Below are positions 9,282 through 18,100 of a DNA stretch of 64,000 nucleotides, in pieces. The position numbers were made by a program, and so were the translations under genes. Numbering within the stretch: position 1 is the stretch's first letter; every line of letters begins with the position of its first letter. A model generated the notes under the pieces. That model worked only from the letters and a program-made list of their open reading frames with translations. It did no database searches and was not told the origin of the DNA. The stretch is from Hymenobacter chitinivorans DSM 11115 (GTDB lineage Bacteria > Bacteroidota > Bacteroidia > Cytophagales > Hymenobacteraceae): NCBI RefSeq assembly GCF_002797555.1, contig NZ_PGFA01000001.1, forward strand, positions 2,542,001 to 2,606,000. The letters run 5' to 3'.

Positions 9282-11153
9282 ATGAAAAAACCACTGATTT
9301 CGGGCCTGGCCCTGGCTACGCTGGGCTCGGCCCTCTGGGCCTGTGCGCCCACGGCCAAAACGGCTACTGCCACTGCCCCGCCCGCCGAGGCGGCTCCCAC
9401 GCAAGCCTCTACCCCACCCGCCCCGGTCGACTGGGGCCGGCAGGCCGATGAGTTCCTGGTCAACTACTCCCAGCGCTACCAGCAGCTCTACTCCCAGTCC
9501 TCGGAGGCCGAGTGGCGCTCTAACACCCGCATTGTGCCCGGCGACACCACCAACTCGGCCGCTACGGCCCGGGCCAACGAGGCCATGGCGGCCTTCACCG
9601 GCGGCAGCCAGAACATTGCCGACTTGCGCCAGCTGTTGGAGCACAAGGACCAGCTCACCGAAATCCAGGTCAAGCAGCTGCAAACGGCGCTCTATAACGC
9701 GGCCAACTCGCCCCAGACCATTGCCGACGTGGTGAAGCGCCGCATCAAGGCCGAAACCCAGCAGACCGAAAAGCTCTACGGCTTTGAGTATAAGTACAAC
9801 GGCAAGTCGGTGACGACCAACGACCTGGACGAGCTGCTGCGCCAGGAAAAGGACCCCAAAAAGCGGCAGGCCATCTGGGAAGCCAGCAAGGCCATTGGCC
9901 CCACGCTCAAGGACGGCCTGCTGAATTTGCGCGGCCTGCGCAACCAGACCGTGCAGGCCCTGGGCTACCCCGACTACTTCACTTACCAGGCCTCCGACTA
10001 CGGCATGAGCCGGGAGGAAATGATGCAGCTGGTGCGCAAAATCAACGAGGAGCTGCGGCCCTTATACCGCGAATTGCACACCTACGCCCGCTACGAGCTG
10101 GCCAAAAAGTATGGGCAGAAGCAGGTGCCCGACTACCTGCCCGCCTCCTGGCTGCCCAACCGCTGGGGCCAGGACTGGAGTGCCATGGTTGACGTGAAAG
10201 GGGTGAATCTGGACGCCACGCTGGCCAAAAAGGGCGCGGAGTGGCAGGTGAAGCAGGCTGAGCGGTTTTACCAGAGCCTGGGCTTTCAGGCGCTGCCGCC
10301 GGTGTTCTGGGAGAAAAGCAGCCTGTACCCGCTGCCCAAAAACGCCACCTATAAGAAGAACAACCACGCCTCGGCCTGGCACATGGACCTCAACAACGAC
10401 GTGCGGAGCCTGATGAGCGTGGAGCCCAACACCGAGTGGTACGAAACCACCCACCACGAGCTGGGCCACATCTATTACTACCTCACCTACTCCAACCCCG
10501 AGGTGCCGGTGCTGCTGCGGGCCGGGGCCAACCGTGCCTACCACGAGGCCATGGGCAGCCTGATGGGCCTGGCCGCCACCCAGAAGCCGTTTTTGGTGGG
10601 CCTGGGTTTGCAGGACGCCAAAGCCAAGACCGACCAGACCCAGACCCTGCTCAAGGAAGCGCTGAACTACGTGACCTTCATTCCCTTCTCCTCGGGCGTG
10701 ATGAGCGAGTGGGAAAACAGCTTCTACGCCGACAATCTGCCCGCCGACCAGCTCAACGCCAAGTGGTGGGAGCTGGTGAAAAAGTACCAGGGCATCGTGC
10801 CCCCCACCACGCGGGGGGAAAACTTCCTCGACCCGGCCACCAAGACTCACATCAACGACGACCCGGCCCAGTATTACGACTACGCCCTGTCGTACGTCAT
10901 CCTGTTCCAGCTCCACGACCATATTGCCAAGAAAATCCTCAAGCAGGACCCGCACGCCACCAACTACTACGGCAGCAAGGAAGTGGGCACGTTCCTGGCC
11001 GACATCATGCGCCCCGGCGCCAGCAAAGACTGGCGGGCCGTGCTGAAGGAGAAAACCGGCGAAGACCTCTCGGCCCGCGCCATGGTCGACTACTTCCAGC
11101 CCCTGATGGCCTACCTCAAAGAGCAGAACAAGGGCCGCAAGTACACGATGTAA
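9282..11153 (+). CDS. M2 family (angiotensin-converting-enzyme-like) metallopeptidase, lipoprotein
   Basis: A 623-residue zinc dipeptidyl-carboxypeptidase of family M2. The zinc site H-E-L-G-H is at residues 392-396, and the third ligand lies in A-N-R-A-Y-H-E-A-M-G (Glu 422), matching the ACE order H-E-M-G-H ... H-E-A with two extra residues between. The N-terminus (M-K-K-P-L-I-S-G-L-A-L) is a signal peptide ending L-W-A-C, probably a lipobox although Trp at -2 is unusual. The mature protein should therefore be tethered in the periplasm or on the outer membrane. ATG 9282 is chosen because it begins the signal peptide. Length fits bacterial M2 enzymes. Its natural substrates are unknown. A short frame overlaps its stop codon. 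Confidence 0.9.
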   Translation: MKKPLISGLALATLGSALWACAPTAKTATATAPPAEAAPTQASTPPAPVDWGRQADEFLVNYSQRYQQLYSQSSEAEWRSNTRIVPGDTTNSAATARANEAMAAFTGGSQNIADLRQLLEHKDQLTEIQVKQLQTALYNAANSPQTIADVVKRRIKAETQQTEKLYGFEYKYNGKSVTTNDLDELLRQEKDPKKRQAIWEASKAIGPTLKDGLLNLRGLRNQTVQALGYPDYFTYQASDYGMSREEMMQLVRKINEELRPLYRELHTYARYELAKKYGQKQVPDYLPASWLPNRWGQDWSAMVDVKGVNLDATLAKKGAEWQVKQAERFYQSLGFQALPPVFWEKSSLYPLPKNATYKKNNHASAWHMDLNNDVRSLMSVEPNTEWYETTHHELGHIYYYLTYSNPEVPVLLRAGANRAYHEAMGSLMGLAATQKPFLVGLGLQDAKAKTDQTQTLLKEALNYVTFIPFSSGVMSEWENSFYADNLPADQLNAKWWELVKKYQGIVPPTTRGENFLDPATKTHINDDPAQYYDYALSYVILFQLHDHIAKKILKQDPHATNYYGSKEVGTFLADIMRPGASKDWRAVLKEKTGEDLSARAMVDYFQPLMAYLKEQNKGRKYTM

Positions 11154-11461
11154 TGGGCCGAGAACTTCGGCTTAGCGGCCCGAATTTTAACCCCGAAGCG
11201 GCGCTGCAGTTCGTGCAGCGCCGTTTTCGTGTGGAGCAACACGGAGCCTCCCTAATGGGTCTTTCTATCCTGAACCCAGAAGCAGCCTCGGCCTCACCAA
11301 ATAGCCCTAAAGTGTGGCCTCCAGTATTCGTAAACGTGGAAGCCAACGGGTTCTACTTCTGCGACAATCTTTCTGCTGCTATGGACGCGGCTTTCATCTT
11401 CCAGCAACTATGTGAATTCATGCTTACTTCGAATGAGGAAATTCAAATAGCAGAACTCTAA
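11153..11461 (+). CDS. Hypothetical 102-residue protein overlapping the M2 peptidase stop
   Basis: Its ATG (11153-11155) shares a base with the peptidase TAA (TAATG), the classic arrangement for translational coupling. The product is 102 residues with no signal peptide. The C-terminal half reads like a folded protein (P-V-F-V-N-V-E-A-N-G-F-Y-F-C-D-N, then an amphipathic helix), unlike the low-complexity products of shadow frames here. The esterase gene begins 12 bp after its stop. I do not recognise the family. It could be a chance frame in a spacer, hence the modest confidence. Confidence 0.45.
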   Translation: MGRELRLSGPNFNPEAALQFVQRRFRVEQHGASLMGLSILNPEAASASPNSPKVWPPVFVNVEANGFYFCDNLSAAMDAAFIFQQLCEFMLTSNEEIQIAEL

Positions 11462-11472
11462 CAGCCATACGC

Positions 11473-12315
11473 ATGAACATCAAATATATCTTTTGCGGAT
11501 TCCTACTCTTGCTGCTAGCCTTCAGCTTCCGAGCCTCCGCCCAAACCAAAGCCGAGCCCCTGGTCATCGGCCAGACCTTCACCATCGACTCCAAAATCAT
11601 GGGTGAGACGCGGCGCATCAACGTGTACCTGCCCGCCGGCTACGCCGAAACCCCGACCCTGCGGCTGCCGGTGCTCTACATGCCCGATGGTGGTATGGCC
11701 GAAGATTTCCTGCACGTGGCGGGCCTGGTGCAGGTGTCGGTGGGCAACAACACGATGCGGCCTTTCATCGTGGTGGGCATCGAAAACACCCAGCGCCGCC
11801 GCGACCTGACCGGCCCGACCACCAACGAGAAGGACAAGAAGATTGCGCCCAAGGTGGGTGAGTCGGCCGCCTTCCGCAAGTTTATCCGCCAGGAGCTGAT
11901 GCCCCAGGTGCAGCAGCGCTACCGCACCACCAAGGAAACGGCCATCGTGGGCGAGTCCCTGGCCGGGCTGTTCGTGGTCGAAACCCTGCTGCTGGAACCC
12001 GACCTGTTCGACCACTACCTGGCCTTCGACCCCAGCCTGTGGTGGAACAACGAGCAGCTGGTAAAGCAGGCCGCCGCGACCATCAAGGCCTATAAGGGTC
12101 CGGTGAAAACGCTGTATATGACGTCGAGCGACGAGCCCGTTATTGCCGCCGCTTCGGCGCGTTTAGCCAAGATTATGCAGGATACGCCCACCCCCGCGCT
12201 CAGCTGGCACTACGAGCCTATGCCGACCGAAACGCACGGCACCATCTACCATCCGTCGGCGCTACGGGGTTTCCGGTACGTGTTTAAGCCGGCGACGGAA
12301 GGCGTGGCGAAGTAA
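11473..12315 (+). CDS. Secreted alpha/beta-hydrolase, esterase D / enterobactin-esterase-like
   Basis: A 280-residue protein with a clear signal peptide (residues 1-24, ending A-S-A-Q). The nucleophile elbow is G-E-S-L-A-G, with Ser 162, and a late T-E-T-H-G-T segment (His near 255) fits the catalytic histidine. The N-terminal half has L-P-V-L-Y-M-P-D-G-G, typical of the putative esterase (Esterase D/IroE-like) family whose members cleave acyl or siderophore esters in the periplasm. The substrate cannot be read from sequence. The gene follows the small overlapping frame by 12 bp and is followed by a terminator-like hairpin, so it probably ends the peptidase-esterase unit. Confidence 0.82.
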   Translation: MNIKYIFCGFLLLLLAFSFRASAQTKAEPLVIGQTFTIDSKIMGETRRINVYLPAGYAETPTLRLPVLYMPDGGMAEDFLHVAGLVQVSVGNNTMRPFIVVGIENTQRRRDLTGPTTNEKDKKIAPKVGESAAFRKFIRQELMPQVQQRYRTTKETAIVGESLAGLFVVETLLLEPDLFDHYLAFDPSLWWNNEQLVKQAAATIKAYKGPVKTLYMTSSDEPVIAAASARLAKIMQDTPTPALSWHYEPMPTETHGTIYHPSALRGFRYVFKPATEGVAK

Positions 12316-12349
12316 AAGTTAACTATTTTAAAAGCTGGATTGAATAAAC

Positions 12350-12386
12350 AGAAGGCAGAACCCGAGCGGCTCCGCCTTCTTATTTT
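12350..12386 (+). terminator. Terminator after the esterase gene
   Basis: An inverted repeat of AGAAGGC and GCCTTCT with a partly paired GC-rich interior is followed by TTATTTT. It sits 35 bp after the esterase stop. Confidence 0.6.
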
Positions 12387-12413
12387 ACATTGGCTGACTA
12401 TAGAGTGCTAAAG

Positions 12414-12863
12414 ATGACTAGTACACCTTTTATGAGGCGAGCACAAATGGTAATAGCTATGCTAACTGGCATTTTTGCTAGTGGCTGTGATTACGCCAGC
12501 AAGCCACATAAAAGATCTTATTGTACTACTAATCAGCAAGATGTATACCTGTACGTGGATAATAGAAGCCAGACAGACACTTTATCCTTGGCCACTTTAT
12601 CAATTGATGATTCAGTTTACCTTAATAAGAAGCTGAAAACTACCCTAAGTGGCGACGAAACCTTTTATAAGAAGATAAGGCTCTGCTCGGGCCAGCACAG
12701 GGTTTCAAGCACATTCGGCCGGTTTAAGCACGACACAACTTTAGTAATTACTGATACTGTTTCGTTAGGAGCAAGTATGAATTATAATCCAAAGTGGCCA
12801 CCTGAATTCAATGGATTGACCATATGGCTGTTGAATAGAGACGGTGGGCGAAGCCGAAAATAA
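12414..12863 (+). CDS. Small hypothetical lipoprotein
   Basis: A 149-residue protein beginning at ATG 12414 (ATG 12432 is equally possible and would put the signal peptide at the very N-terminus). The hydrophobic stretch ends in F-A-S-G-C, a good lipobox, so the product is probably an envelope lipoprotein. The mature part is polar and strand-rich, with a lone pair of cysteines further on. I do not recognise a family. By eye the gene is clearly more AT-rich than its neighbours, which may indicate recent acquisition or relaxed selection. It converges with the erythromycin-esterase-like gene with only 33 bp between. Confidence 0.6.
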   Translation: MTSTPFMRRAQMVIAMLTGIFASGCDYASKPHKRSYCTTNQQDVYLYVDNRSQTDTLSLATLSIDDSVYLNKKLKTTLSGDETFYKKIRLCSGQHRVSSTFGRFKHDTTLVITDTVSLGASMNYNPKWPPEFNGLTIWLLNRDGGRSRK

Positions 12864-12896
12864 CAGTCTATAATTCTTAATTCTTGCCGGCTGCTC

Positions 12897-14333
12897 CTAC
12901 GTCCCCGACGGATACAAATCCGGGGGCTCGTTGGCTTTGACCGGGGTTTCGAGCGGGTGCAGGGCCGTGGTTTGGTCGAGGTAGATAAAGGCGTCGTAGC
13001 GCTGCGGAATGACGGAGGGCACGTAGTTCTCAAACCGGTCGGCCCGCGGGTTATACACCACCCCAATGGCGCGCTGGCCGATGCGGCGCTTGAAGAACGG
13101 GTCGGCTTGCAAGTCTTTGGAGAGGACTAGCTTGTTGGTGGGGCCCAGCGCGTGCAGCATATCCTCCCAGCTCCCGGCTTTGGCCTCGGGCACCGGCATC
13201 TGCTTGATGGGGGCGCCCCAGGCATCGGCGGCAATGACCGAGCCCTGGTAGGAGCCGAAGCCCACGATAAACACGTTTTCCCGGCCCAACTGCTGCCGGG
13301 CCAGCTGCCCCACGTTCACCTCGGCGCTGCTGGCCATGTCGGTGTAGCGCGCGTCGCCCACGTGGGTGTTGTGCTCCCACACAATGGCCTTGCTCCGGGG
13401 CCCGTGCAGCTCGAGCAGGCGGCGCAGGGTTTCCATCATGTGCCGGTCCCGGATATTCCACGACTCGGCGTTGCTGGTGGTCATGGCCCGGTAGTATTTC
13501 TCACCGTTGGCGGCCACCAGGGCGTGCTGCTGGGTTACAAACAGGTTTTCGTCCCGGGGCACGGCCCCGCCGGTGAGCTTTTCCACGGCCTTCCAGAGGC
13601 GGTTGGTTTCCGTCCAGCAGGTTTTGTCGGCCCGCGCTACGGCCAAGGCGTACTGTTGGGCATCGGCGCTGTAGGGCTTAAAGCACTGCTGAGCCCGGCG
13701 GGCGGCTTGGGCCGCGCCGGCGTCCCGGCCTTCAAGGTGGGGCACGATGTCGGCCAACGACTCCCAGACGCAGTACACGTCCAGCCCGAAGAAGCCGACT
13801 TTCTGGCCGCTCGCCGCTTGCTGGTTGTGGGTATTCAGCCACTTTACCAGCGAGGCTACTTCGTGGTTGCCCCACATCCAGGTGGGCCAGCGGTTGTAGT
13901 GGCGCAGCAGTTGCACGGCCGCCGTGCTGTCCTGCCGCGGCCCTTTGACAAAGTTGTTGACGCGGTACGAATCGGCCCACTCCCCTTCCACGGCCATGAA
14001 GTTGAAGCCCTTTTCCTGAATCAGGCGCTTACTCAGGGCCGCCCGCCAGAGGTAGTACTCGCGCGTGCCGTGCGAAGCTTCGCCCAGCAGTACCACCCGG
14101 GCATCCCCCACCTGGGCTAACAGCCAGTCCAGGTCCTGAGCTGACTGCAGCGGGTAATAGGGAATCTGCACTTTCTTTTCCTTCGGGCCCGGCTCGTTGC
14201 CCGGCTCATTGCCAGGCAGTCCGCCGCCCTTGGCGGCTGTGGCCGCGGGCTGCTTATGAAAATTGCAGGCCAGCGCGTGCGCCGCCATCAAGCCGACCGT
14301 CAGCCACTTGGCAATGTTGTTTATGGCAACCAT
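12897..14333 (-). CDS. Erythromycin esterase family lipoprotein
   Basis: A 478-residue protein with a lipoprotein signal (A-L-A-C, Cys 23) followed by a short tandem G-N-E-P linker. The catalytic region is typical of the erythromycin-esterase/EreA-like family: L-L-G-E-A-S-H-G-T-R-E-Y-Y at about residues 83-94, then A-V-E-G-E-W, and later W-E-H-N-T-H-V-G-D. Members hydrolyse macrolide lactones, but many chromosomal homologues, especially exported ones, have unknown substrates. A resistance role is therefore not established here, and a membrane-anchored form would act outside the cytoplasm, unlike classic Ere enzymes. It is a stand-alone gene. Confidence 0.85.
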   Translation of the reverse strand: MVAINNIAKWLTVGLMAAHALACNFHKQPAATAAKGGGLPGNEPGNEPGPKEKKVQIPYYPLQSAQDLDWLLAQVGDARVVLLGEASHGTREYYLWRAALSKRLIQEKGFNFMAVEGEWADSYRVNNFVKGPRQDSTAAVQLLRHYNRWPTWMWGNHEVASLVKWLNTHNQQAASGQKVGFFGLDVYCVWESLADIVPHLEGRDAGAAQAARRAQQCFKPYSADAQQYALAVARADKTCWTETNRLWKAVEKLTGGAVPRDENLFVTQQHALVAANGEKYYRAMTTSNAESWNIRDRHMMETLRRLLELHGPRSKAIVWEHNTHVGDARYTDMASSAEVNVGQLARQQLGRENVFIVGFGSYQGSVIAADAWGAPIKQMPVPEAKAGSWEDMLHALGPTNKLVLSKDLQADPFFKRRIGQRAIGVVYNPRADRFENYVPSVIPQRYDAFIYLDQTTALHPLETPVKANEPPDLYPSGT

Positions 14334-14496
14334 AGAGCCTCCTTCCAGCAGCGCCGCATCCTCGTAATGGGAGCTGGATAAGAGGTTTTACGGTCGGCAA
14401 CTAGGCCCCGGAATACGCATTTTCCCGCTGTAAATACGGAATCATCTCCCCGGTATTTCTTGGTAACAAGCTTCAAGCTACGCCCTGGCGAAAAGC

Positions 14497-14526
14497 AAAA
14501 CAGCCGGCCTTGCGGCCGGCTGTTTC
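14497..14526 (-). terminator. Terminator after the pirin gene
   Basis: A near-perfect stem (AAACAGCCGGCC paired with GGCCGGCTGTTT) with a four-base loop sits 20 bp past the pirin stop on the minus strand and runs into a T-rich stretch in that direction. Confidence 0.8.
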
Positions 14527-14546
14527 GGGTAAAAGCGCTGGTAGTG

Positions 14547-15266
14547 TTAGTAGTTGGCTTCGGCCGCGGGCAGGTCAATGAGGATAAACTGCGCGTCTTT
14601 CGAGGCCCGAATCTGCACCACGTGCTCGTCGGTCATCCGGGCCTGGTCGTTGGGGCCCAGCTCGGTGCCGTTCACGTAAATCGTGCCGTCCTTGACGTAG
14701 ATAAACGTGTTGCGAATCGGGAAGGTCTTGAACTCGATTTCCTTGCCCTCCTTCAGGTTCGACCAGTAAATGGTGCTGTTAGAGTTCATATACACCACGT
14801 CTTCCAGCACCTTCTGGCCCGATACAATCGGGGTCAGCTCGTTCTTGGTGTCGAGCAGGTCGAGGTCCTTTTGCTCGTAGCTGGGCGCCAGGCCCTTCTG
14901 GTTGGGCAAAAACCAGAGCTGGTAGATGTGCAGGGGCTTGTCGGTGCGGTTAAACTCGGAGTGGGCCAGGCCGGTGCCGGCCGTCATGCGCTGCACTTCG
15001 CCCTTGGGAATGGTGGTTTTGTTGCCCATCGTATCCTCGTGCGTCACTTCCCCATCCAGCACGATGGTCACGATTTCCATTTCCGAGTGCGGGTGCTGCG
15101 GAAAGCCCGAGTTGGGCGCAATGCTGTCGTCGTTGAACACCCGCAGCGGCCCGAAATGCATGTTGTTGGGGTCGTAGTAGTCGGCGAAGGAGAACAGGAA
15201 GTAGCTGCTCAGCCAGCTCACGGGCGAGGCGTGGTGACGGTCGGTGGCGGGGATATACTTCAGCAT
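14547..15266 (-). CDS. Pirin family protein
   Basis: A 239-residue bicupin. The metal site of pirins is intact: H58 and H60 in P-Q-H-P-H-S-E-M-E, then H102 and E104 in G-L-A-H-S-E-F-N. Pirins bind Fe and are reported variously as redox-responsive regulators or quercetin dioxygenases; sequence does not decide between these. ATG 15266 is chosen because it begins M-L-K-Y-I-P, the usual pirin start, and upstream codons are low-complexity. No signal peptide, so cytoplasmic. The gene stands alone, with its own terminator. Confidence 0.92.
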   Translation of the reverse strand: MLKYIPATDRHHASPVSWLSSYFLFSFADYYDPNNMHFGPLRVFNDDSIAPNSGFPQHPHSEMEIVTIVLDGEVTHEDTMGNKTTIPKGEVQRMTAGTGLAHSEFNRTDKPLHIYQLWFLPNQKGLAPSYEQKDLDLLDTKNELTPIVSGQKVLEDVVYMNSNSTIYWSNLKEGKEIEFKTFPIRNTFIYVKDGTIYVNGTELGPNDQARMTDEHVVQIRASKDAQFILIDLPAAEANY

Positions 15267-15353
15267 GGCAGGTTCGGGTGTTGGTGTGGTGGCAAATTGC
15301 CTAAGGCATACGCACCAAGGCCGGGCTAAGTTAGACACCATCTGCAAACAGCA

Positions 15354-15383
15354 AGGCCCACCCGTCAACGGACGAGTGGGCCT
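15354..15383. terminator. Hairpin between the S24 repressor and pirin genes
   Basis: AGGCCCAC and CGTC arms pair across a short loop, with one mismatch in the stem. It lies just past the repressor stop on the minus strand. There is no clean T-run, so it may be a terminator or only a structured spacer. Confidence 0.5.
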
Positions 15384-15418
15384 CACGATAAAGCAGCCGC
15401 GGAGCGGCCGGTGCCAGA

Positions 15419-16228
15419 CTACGCTTTTTTCAGGGTGCTCATCTGCTGCTGCAAGTCCAGCACGATGCTGGCCAGGCGCGAGAGCGACAAATCGGCAATG
15501 GGGAAGGTGCTGCTGATGTAGGAGCGGGCCTCCCAGATTTCCACCACGTCCTCCACCCCGATTTCGTAGGGCGAGTACACCGGGTTGTCGGAGTGCAGGG
15601 AAAGCGTGGCGCCGTCCTTGAGCTTGTTGAAGATACGCTTGAAGACAATACCTTCCTTGCTGCTGACCACGATGCAGGGCGTGCCGTCCTTGATGGTCAG
15701 CCAGTCTTCCACGTATTTGCCCACGATGACCGTGCCCGAGGCAATGGGCAGCATCGAGTCGCCGGCAATTTCGAAGGCCCGGTAGGTGCCGCCGGTGCTG
15801 AGCATGGGCAGGCGGAACTTGGGCAGCTCCTCAATGAATTCGGGGTCTGCGTAGCCGTTGAGGTAGCCGGCGCTGGCCTTCAGGGGCACCAGCTCAATGT
15901 TCTCGTTCTGCTCTTTATCAACGGTCAGGGCCAGGATACGCAGGCCGTTGGCGGGGCGGGGCGTGGGCGGCTCGGGCGAAGAAGTAGCGGGTTCGAGTTG
16001 GCGCAGGGCGGCCTTTTGGGCGCTCTTCTTGGTGAAGTCGGTCGTCACCAGGGCATCGAGGCTGATGCCAAACAGGCGGGCCATGTTCACCAGGGTGCTG
16101 AGCTTGGGCTCGGCGCGGCCCTCCTCGTAAGCGCCTACTAGTGAGCGTTTGATACCTAGTTTTTCGGCCATCTGAGCCTGAGTCAGGGCCAGTTCGCGCC
16201 GCCAGAATTTCAGGTTGGTATTTATCAT
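15419..16228 (-). CDS. XRE-family repressor with S24 (LexA/CI-like) peptidase domain
   Basis: A 269-residue DNA-binding regulator. The N-terminal helix-turn-helix (residues about 5-60) contains L-T-Q-A-Q-M-A-E-K-L and S-L-V-G-A-Y-E-E-G-R-A-E-P. After a Pro-rich linker comes an S24 peptidase fold with Ala120-Gly121 (candidate self-cleavage site), Ser 158 in G-D-S-M-L-P and Lys 197 in V-F-K-R-I, so the Ser-Lys dyad and the A-G bond are all present. This is the arrangement of phage CI and LexA repressors that cleave themselves when RecA is activated. No phage genes are nearby, so it is probably a chromosomal stress regulator. An operator-like palindrome lies upstream. Confidence 0.88.
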   Translation of the reverse strand: MINTNLKFWRRELALTQAQMAEKLGIKRSLVGAYEEGRAEPKLSTLVNMARLFGISLDALVTTDFTKKSAQKAALRQLEPATSSPEPPTPRPANGLRILALTVDKEQNENIELVPLKASAGYLNGYADPEFIEELPKFRLPMLSTGGTYRAFEIAGDSMLPIASGTVIVGKYVEDWLTIKDGTPCIVVSSKEGIVFKRIFNKLKDGATLSLHSDNPVYSPYEIGVEDVVEIWEARSYISSTFPIADLSLSRLASIVLDLQQQMSTLKKA

Positions 16229-16281
16229 CGCGGGTAGGGAGCCGGGAAAGGCTTCGACATCAAAGGGTTATCGGCTCGTGA

Positions 16282-16319
16282 AATTAGCAACAAACCCGCA
16301 GCTTTACTAATTCAATTAG
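16282..16319 (-). promoter_or_regulatory. Candidate operator of the XRE-S24 repressor
   Basis: A perfect 13-bp palindrome CTAATTcAATTAG (16307-16319) and a second half-site AATTAG (16282-16287) lie 54-91 bp upstream of the repressor start, in an AT-rich spacer. The position suggests autorepression; this is inference. Confidence 0.4.
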
Positions 16320-16351
16320 CTTTAATTTTTAAGAAAAAAAGTTCCGCCGCA

Positions 16352-17233
16352 TTATTCCTTCGTTAGGTCGGGCGGGTTTAGAAGTATAGTCCGGGTCGCG
16401 TGGATTGTCACGGTACCGGGCTCGGCCCACCATTCCTCCTGGTCCCAGAACTCATTCCAGCCCAACTTGGCGTATTTCGGGTTTATTTCCGGCCCCCGCT
16501 CCCCCACGTTGAAATTCTTCAGCACCGACTCGCCGTACGCCCAGATGTAGTAAGCCAACGCCACTGGCTGCGACTTGTGAGTCGCGTAGCTCGTCCACTG
16601 CCCCTTGAGCAGAATCCCGGCGTCCTGGGCGGGGCTTCGGGGGCTTTGATCATGAACGGCTAACAAACCGCTCTGGCCCACGCTGAAGTCGATAACAGCC
16701 CGGCCGGCAAACACTCCGGCCCCATGGGCCGAGGAATCTTCCCGCAGTTCAAACGTACCCAGCACGGAATAGGCATTCTCCTCATTGCTGTAGAATACCC
16801 GCACGCTCTGCTGCTCCTCTTCGGTGGCCTTGGGCTGGTCGCGCAGCTCGGTAATGGTGAACGAGCCCGACAGCGGCGTTACAACTTTCTTGAACCGGCT
16901 TTTGCCCCGCACCCGGTACACATTGGGGGCGTGCTCATCTTTGACAACTTCGGTGAACATGACTTCTACCCGGTAATGGTCGGAGCCGAGAAAACCGTTA
17001 AACGGCCCGTCGTCGCGCAGCAGCAGCTTACCCACGTCGTACTTCGCCAAAAAGGCCTGGGCCTCTGCATTCAGGGGCAGGGTGGGCGTGGGCGCGGCGG
17101 GCTGCCGGGGGGCCACCGCCGCGGGGGCTGCCGCCGCCACGGGAGCGGTAGTTACTGGGCGGGTGGCCGTCGTCGTCTGCTGGCAAGCGGCGCTGAGCAG
17201 GACCAGCGAGGAAAGGATCAGCGGCTTTTTCAT
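16352..17233 (-). CDS. Hypothetical lipoprotein, paralogue 1 of a three-gene family
   Basis: A 293-residue protein with a lipoprotein signal (L-S-A-A-C, Cys 17) and an Ala/Pro/Thr-rich linker to about residue 55. The folded part shares three blocks with the next two genes: N-G-F-L-G-x-D-H-Y-R-V-E-V then V-R-G-K-S-R; a strand block G-A-G-V-F-A-G-R-A-V-I-D-F; and a C-terminal signature F-N-V-G-E-R-G-P-E-I-N-P-K-Y followed by G-W-N-E-F-W and E-E-W-W. I do not recognise the family. It appears to be an envelope protein with a beta-rich domain. It is the last gene of a leftward set of four closely spaced genes. Confidence 0.75.
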   Translation of the reverse strand: MKKPLILSSLVLLSAACQQTTTATRPVTTAPVAAAAPAAVAPRQPAAPTPTLPLNAEAQAFLAKYDVGKLLLRDDGPFNGFLGSDHYRVEVMFTEVVKDEHAPNVYRVRGKSRFKKVVTPLSGSFTITELRDQPKATEEEQQSVRVFYSNEENAYSVLGTFELREDSSAHGAGVFAGRAVIDFSVGQSGLLAVHDQSPRSPAQDAGILLKGQWTSYATHKSQPVALAYYIWAYGESVLKNFNVGERGPEINPKYAKLGWNEFWDQEEWWAEPGTVTIHATRTILLNPPDLTKE

Positions 17234-17298
17234 GCGGGCTGGGCGAAAAAAGGGTGATAAACTACTTAGGCTTAGAATGCCAATATACTCTCTCGAGG

Positions 17299-18069
17299 CT
17301 ATAAGGCCGGCTCCTCATCTTGGGCCCACCACTCCTCATTTTCCCAGAAGCTACTCCAGCCCACCTGCCGATACTTGCGGTTGATGTTGGGGCCCCGCTC
17401 ACCGATATTGAAACGCTCCATGACGCTGCCGGCAATTTCCATGAAGTTGCTGGCCCATACCAGCTTAATAGCCGCGGGGTGGGCCGGGCTGGTCCAGATA
17501 CTGGTAAATTTGCTGCCCTCGCCGGCACTACCTTCGTCCCACCAATACGACTGCTTGGGCCTGTAAGCCAGGCCGTTTGCCGTGCGGGAAAAGCTTATTG
17601 CAAGCTGGCCGGTAAAGGTGCCGGCGCCCTCCTCGGCCGCGTTTTCCACGAACCGAAAGTGCCCATTGGCCTGATAATGCCCCAACGACTTAAACTGCTC
17701 CTTGCCGGTATAGGTCGGGATGTTCACCTTTTTCAGGGAGGTCAGCGTGATGGTGCCGCTAAAGGGCAGGATCCGTTCCCGCTCCCGGCTTTTGCCCTGC
17801 ACGTGATACAGGGCCGGGTTTTTCGCGTCGCGCCGCACTTTCTCAAACACCAGGTTGAAGGGCCGGTACTGCGGGCCCATGCAGCCCAGCATAGTTTGGG
17901 CCTCAGCCGGCCGGGCCGATACCAGCCAGAGCGACGCCAGGTTGAACCGGCGAAACAGCGTAGCCGCATGGGCCGGCGCCGGAGCAGCCGCTGTGCGGGC
18001 CGGCGGTGTGGGCGGCGGGCTGGCCAGGCCGAAAAGTAGCGTCAGCAGCAGGGAAACGAACAGGTGCAT
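17299..18069 (-). CDS. Hypothetical exported protein, paralogue 2 of a three-gene family
   Basis: A 256-residue protein beginning at ATG 18069, which opens a signal peptide (M-H-L-F-V-S-L-L-L-T-L-L-F). It has no lipobox, unlike paralogue 1, so it is probably periplasmic or cleaved. Conserved blocks are G-K-S-R after a first strand pair, G-A-G-T-F-T-G-Q-L-A-I-S-F, and the C-terminal F-N-I-G-E-R-G-P-N-I-N-R-K-Y with G-W-S-S-F-W and E-E-W-W. It sits 31 bp downstream of paralogue 3 and 65 bp upstream of paralogue 1. Function unknown. Confidence 0.72.
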   Translation of the reverse strand: MHLFVSLLLTLLFGLASPPPTPPARTAAAPAPAHAATLFRRFNLASLWLVSARPAEAQTMLGCMGPQYRPFNLVFEKVRRDAKNPALYHVQGKSRERERILPFSGTITLTSLKKVNIPTYTGKEQFKSLGHYQANGHFRFVENAAEEGAGTFTGQLAISFSRTANGLAYRPKQSYWWDEGSAGEGSKFTSIWTSPAHPAAIKLVWASNFMEIAGSVMERFNIGERGPNINRKYRQVGWSSFWENEEWWAQDEEPAL

Positions 18070-18100
18070 AGGTGAGAGCACTAAAGGTGGTGGCAAGAAC

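Noticed and set aside
12897..14333. Calling the erythromycin-esterase-like gene a macrolide-resistance gene.
   Set aside because: It is a lipoprotein with no resistance context; family membership alone does not show the activity.
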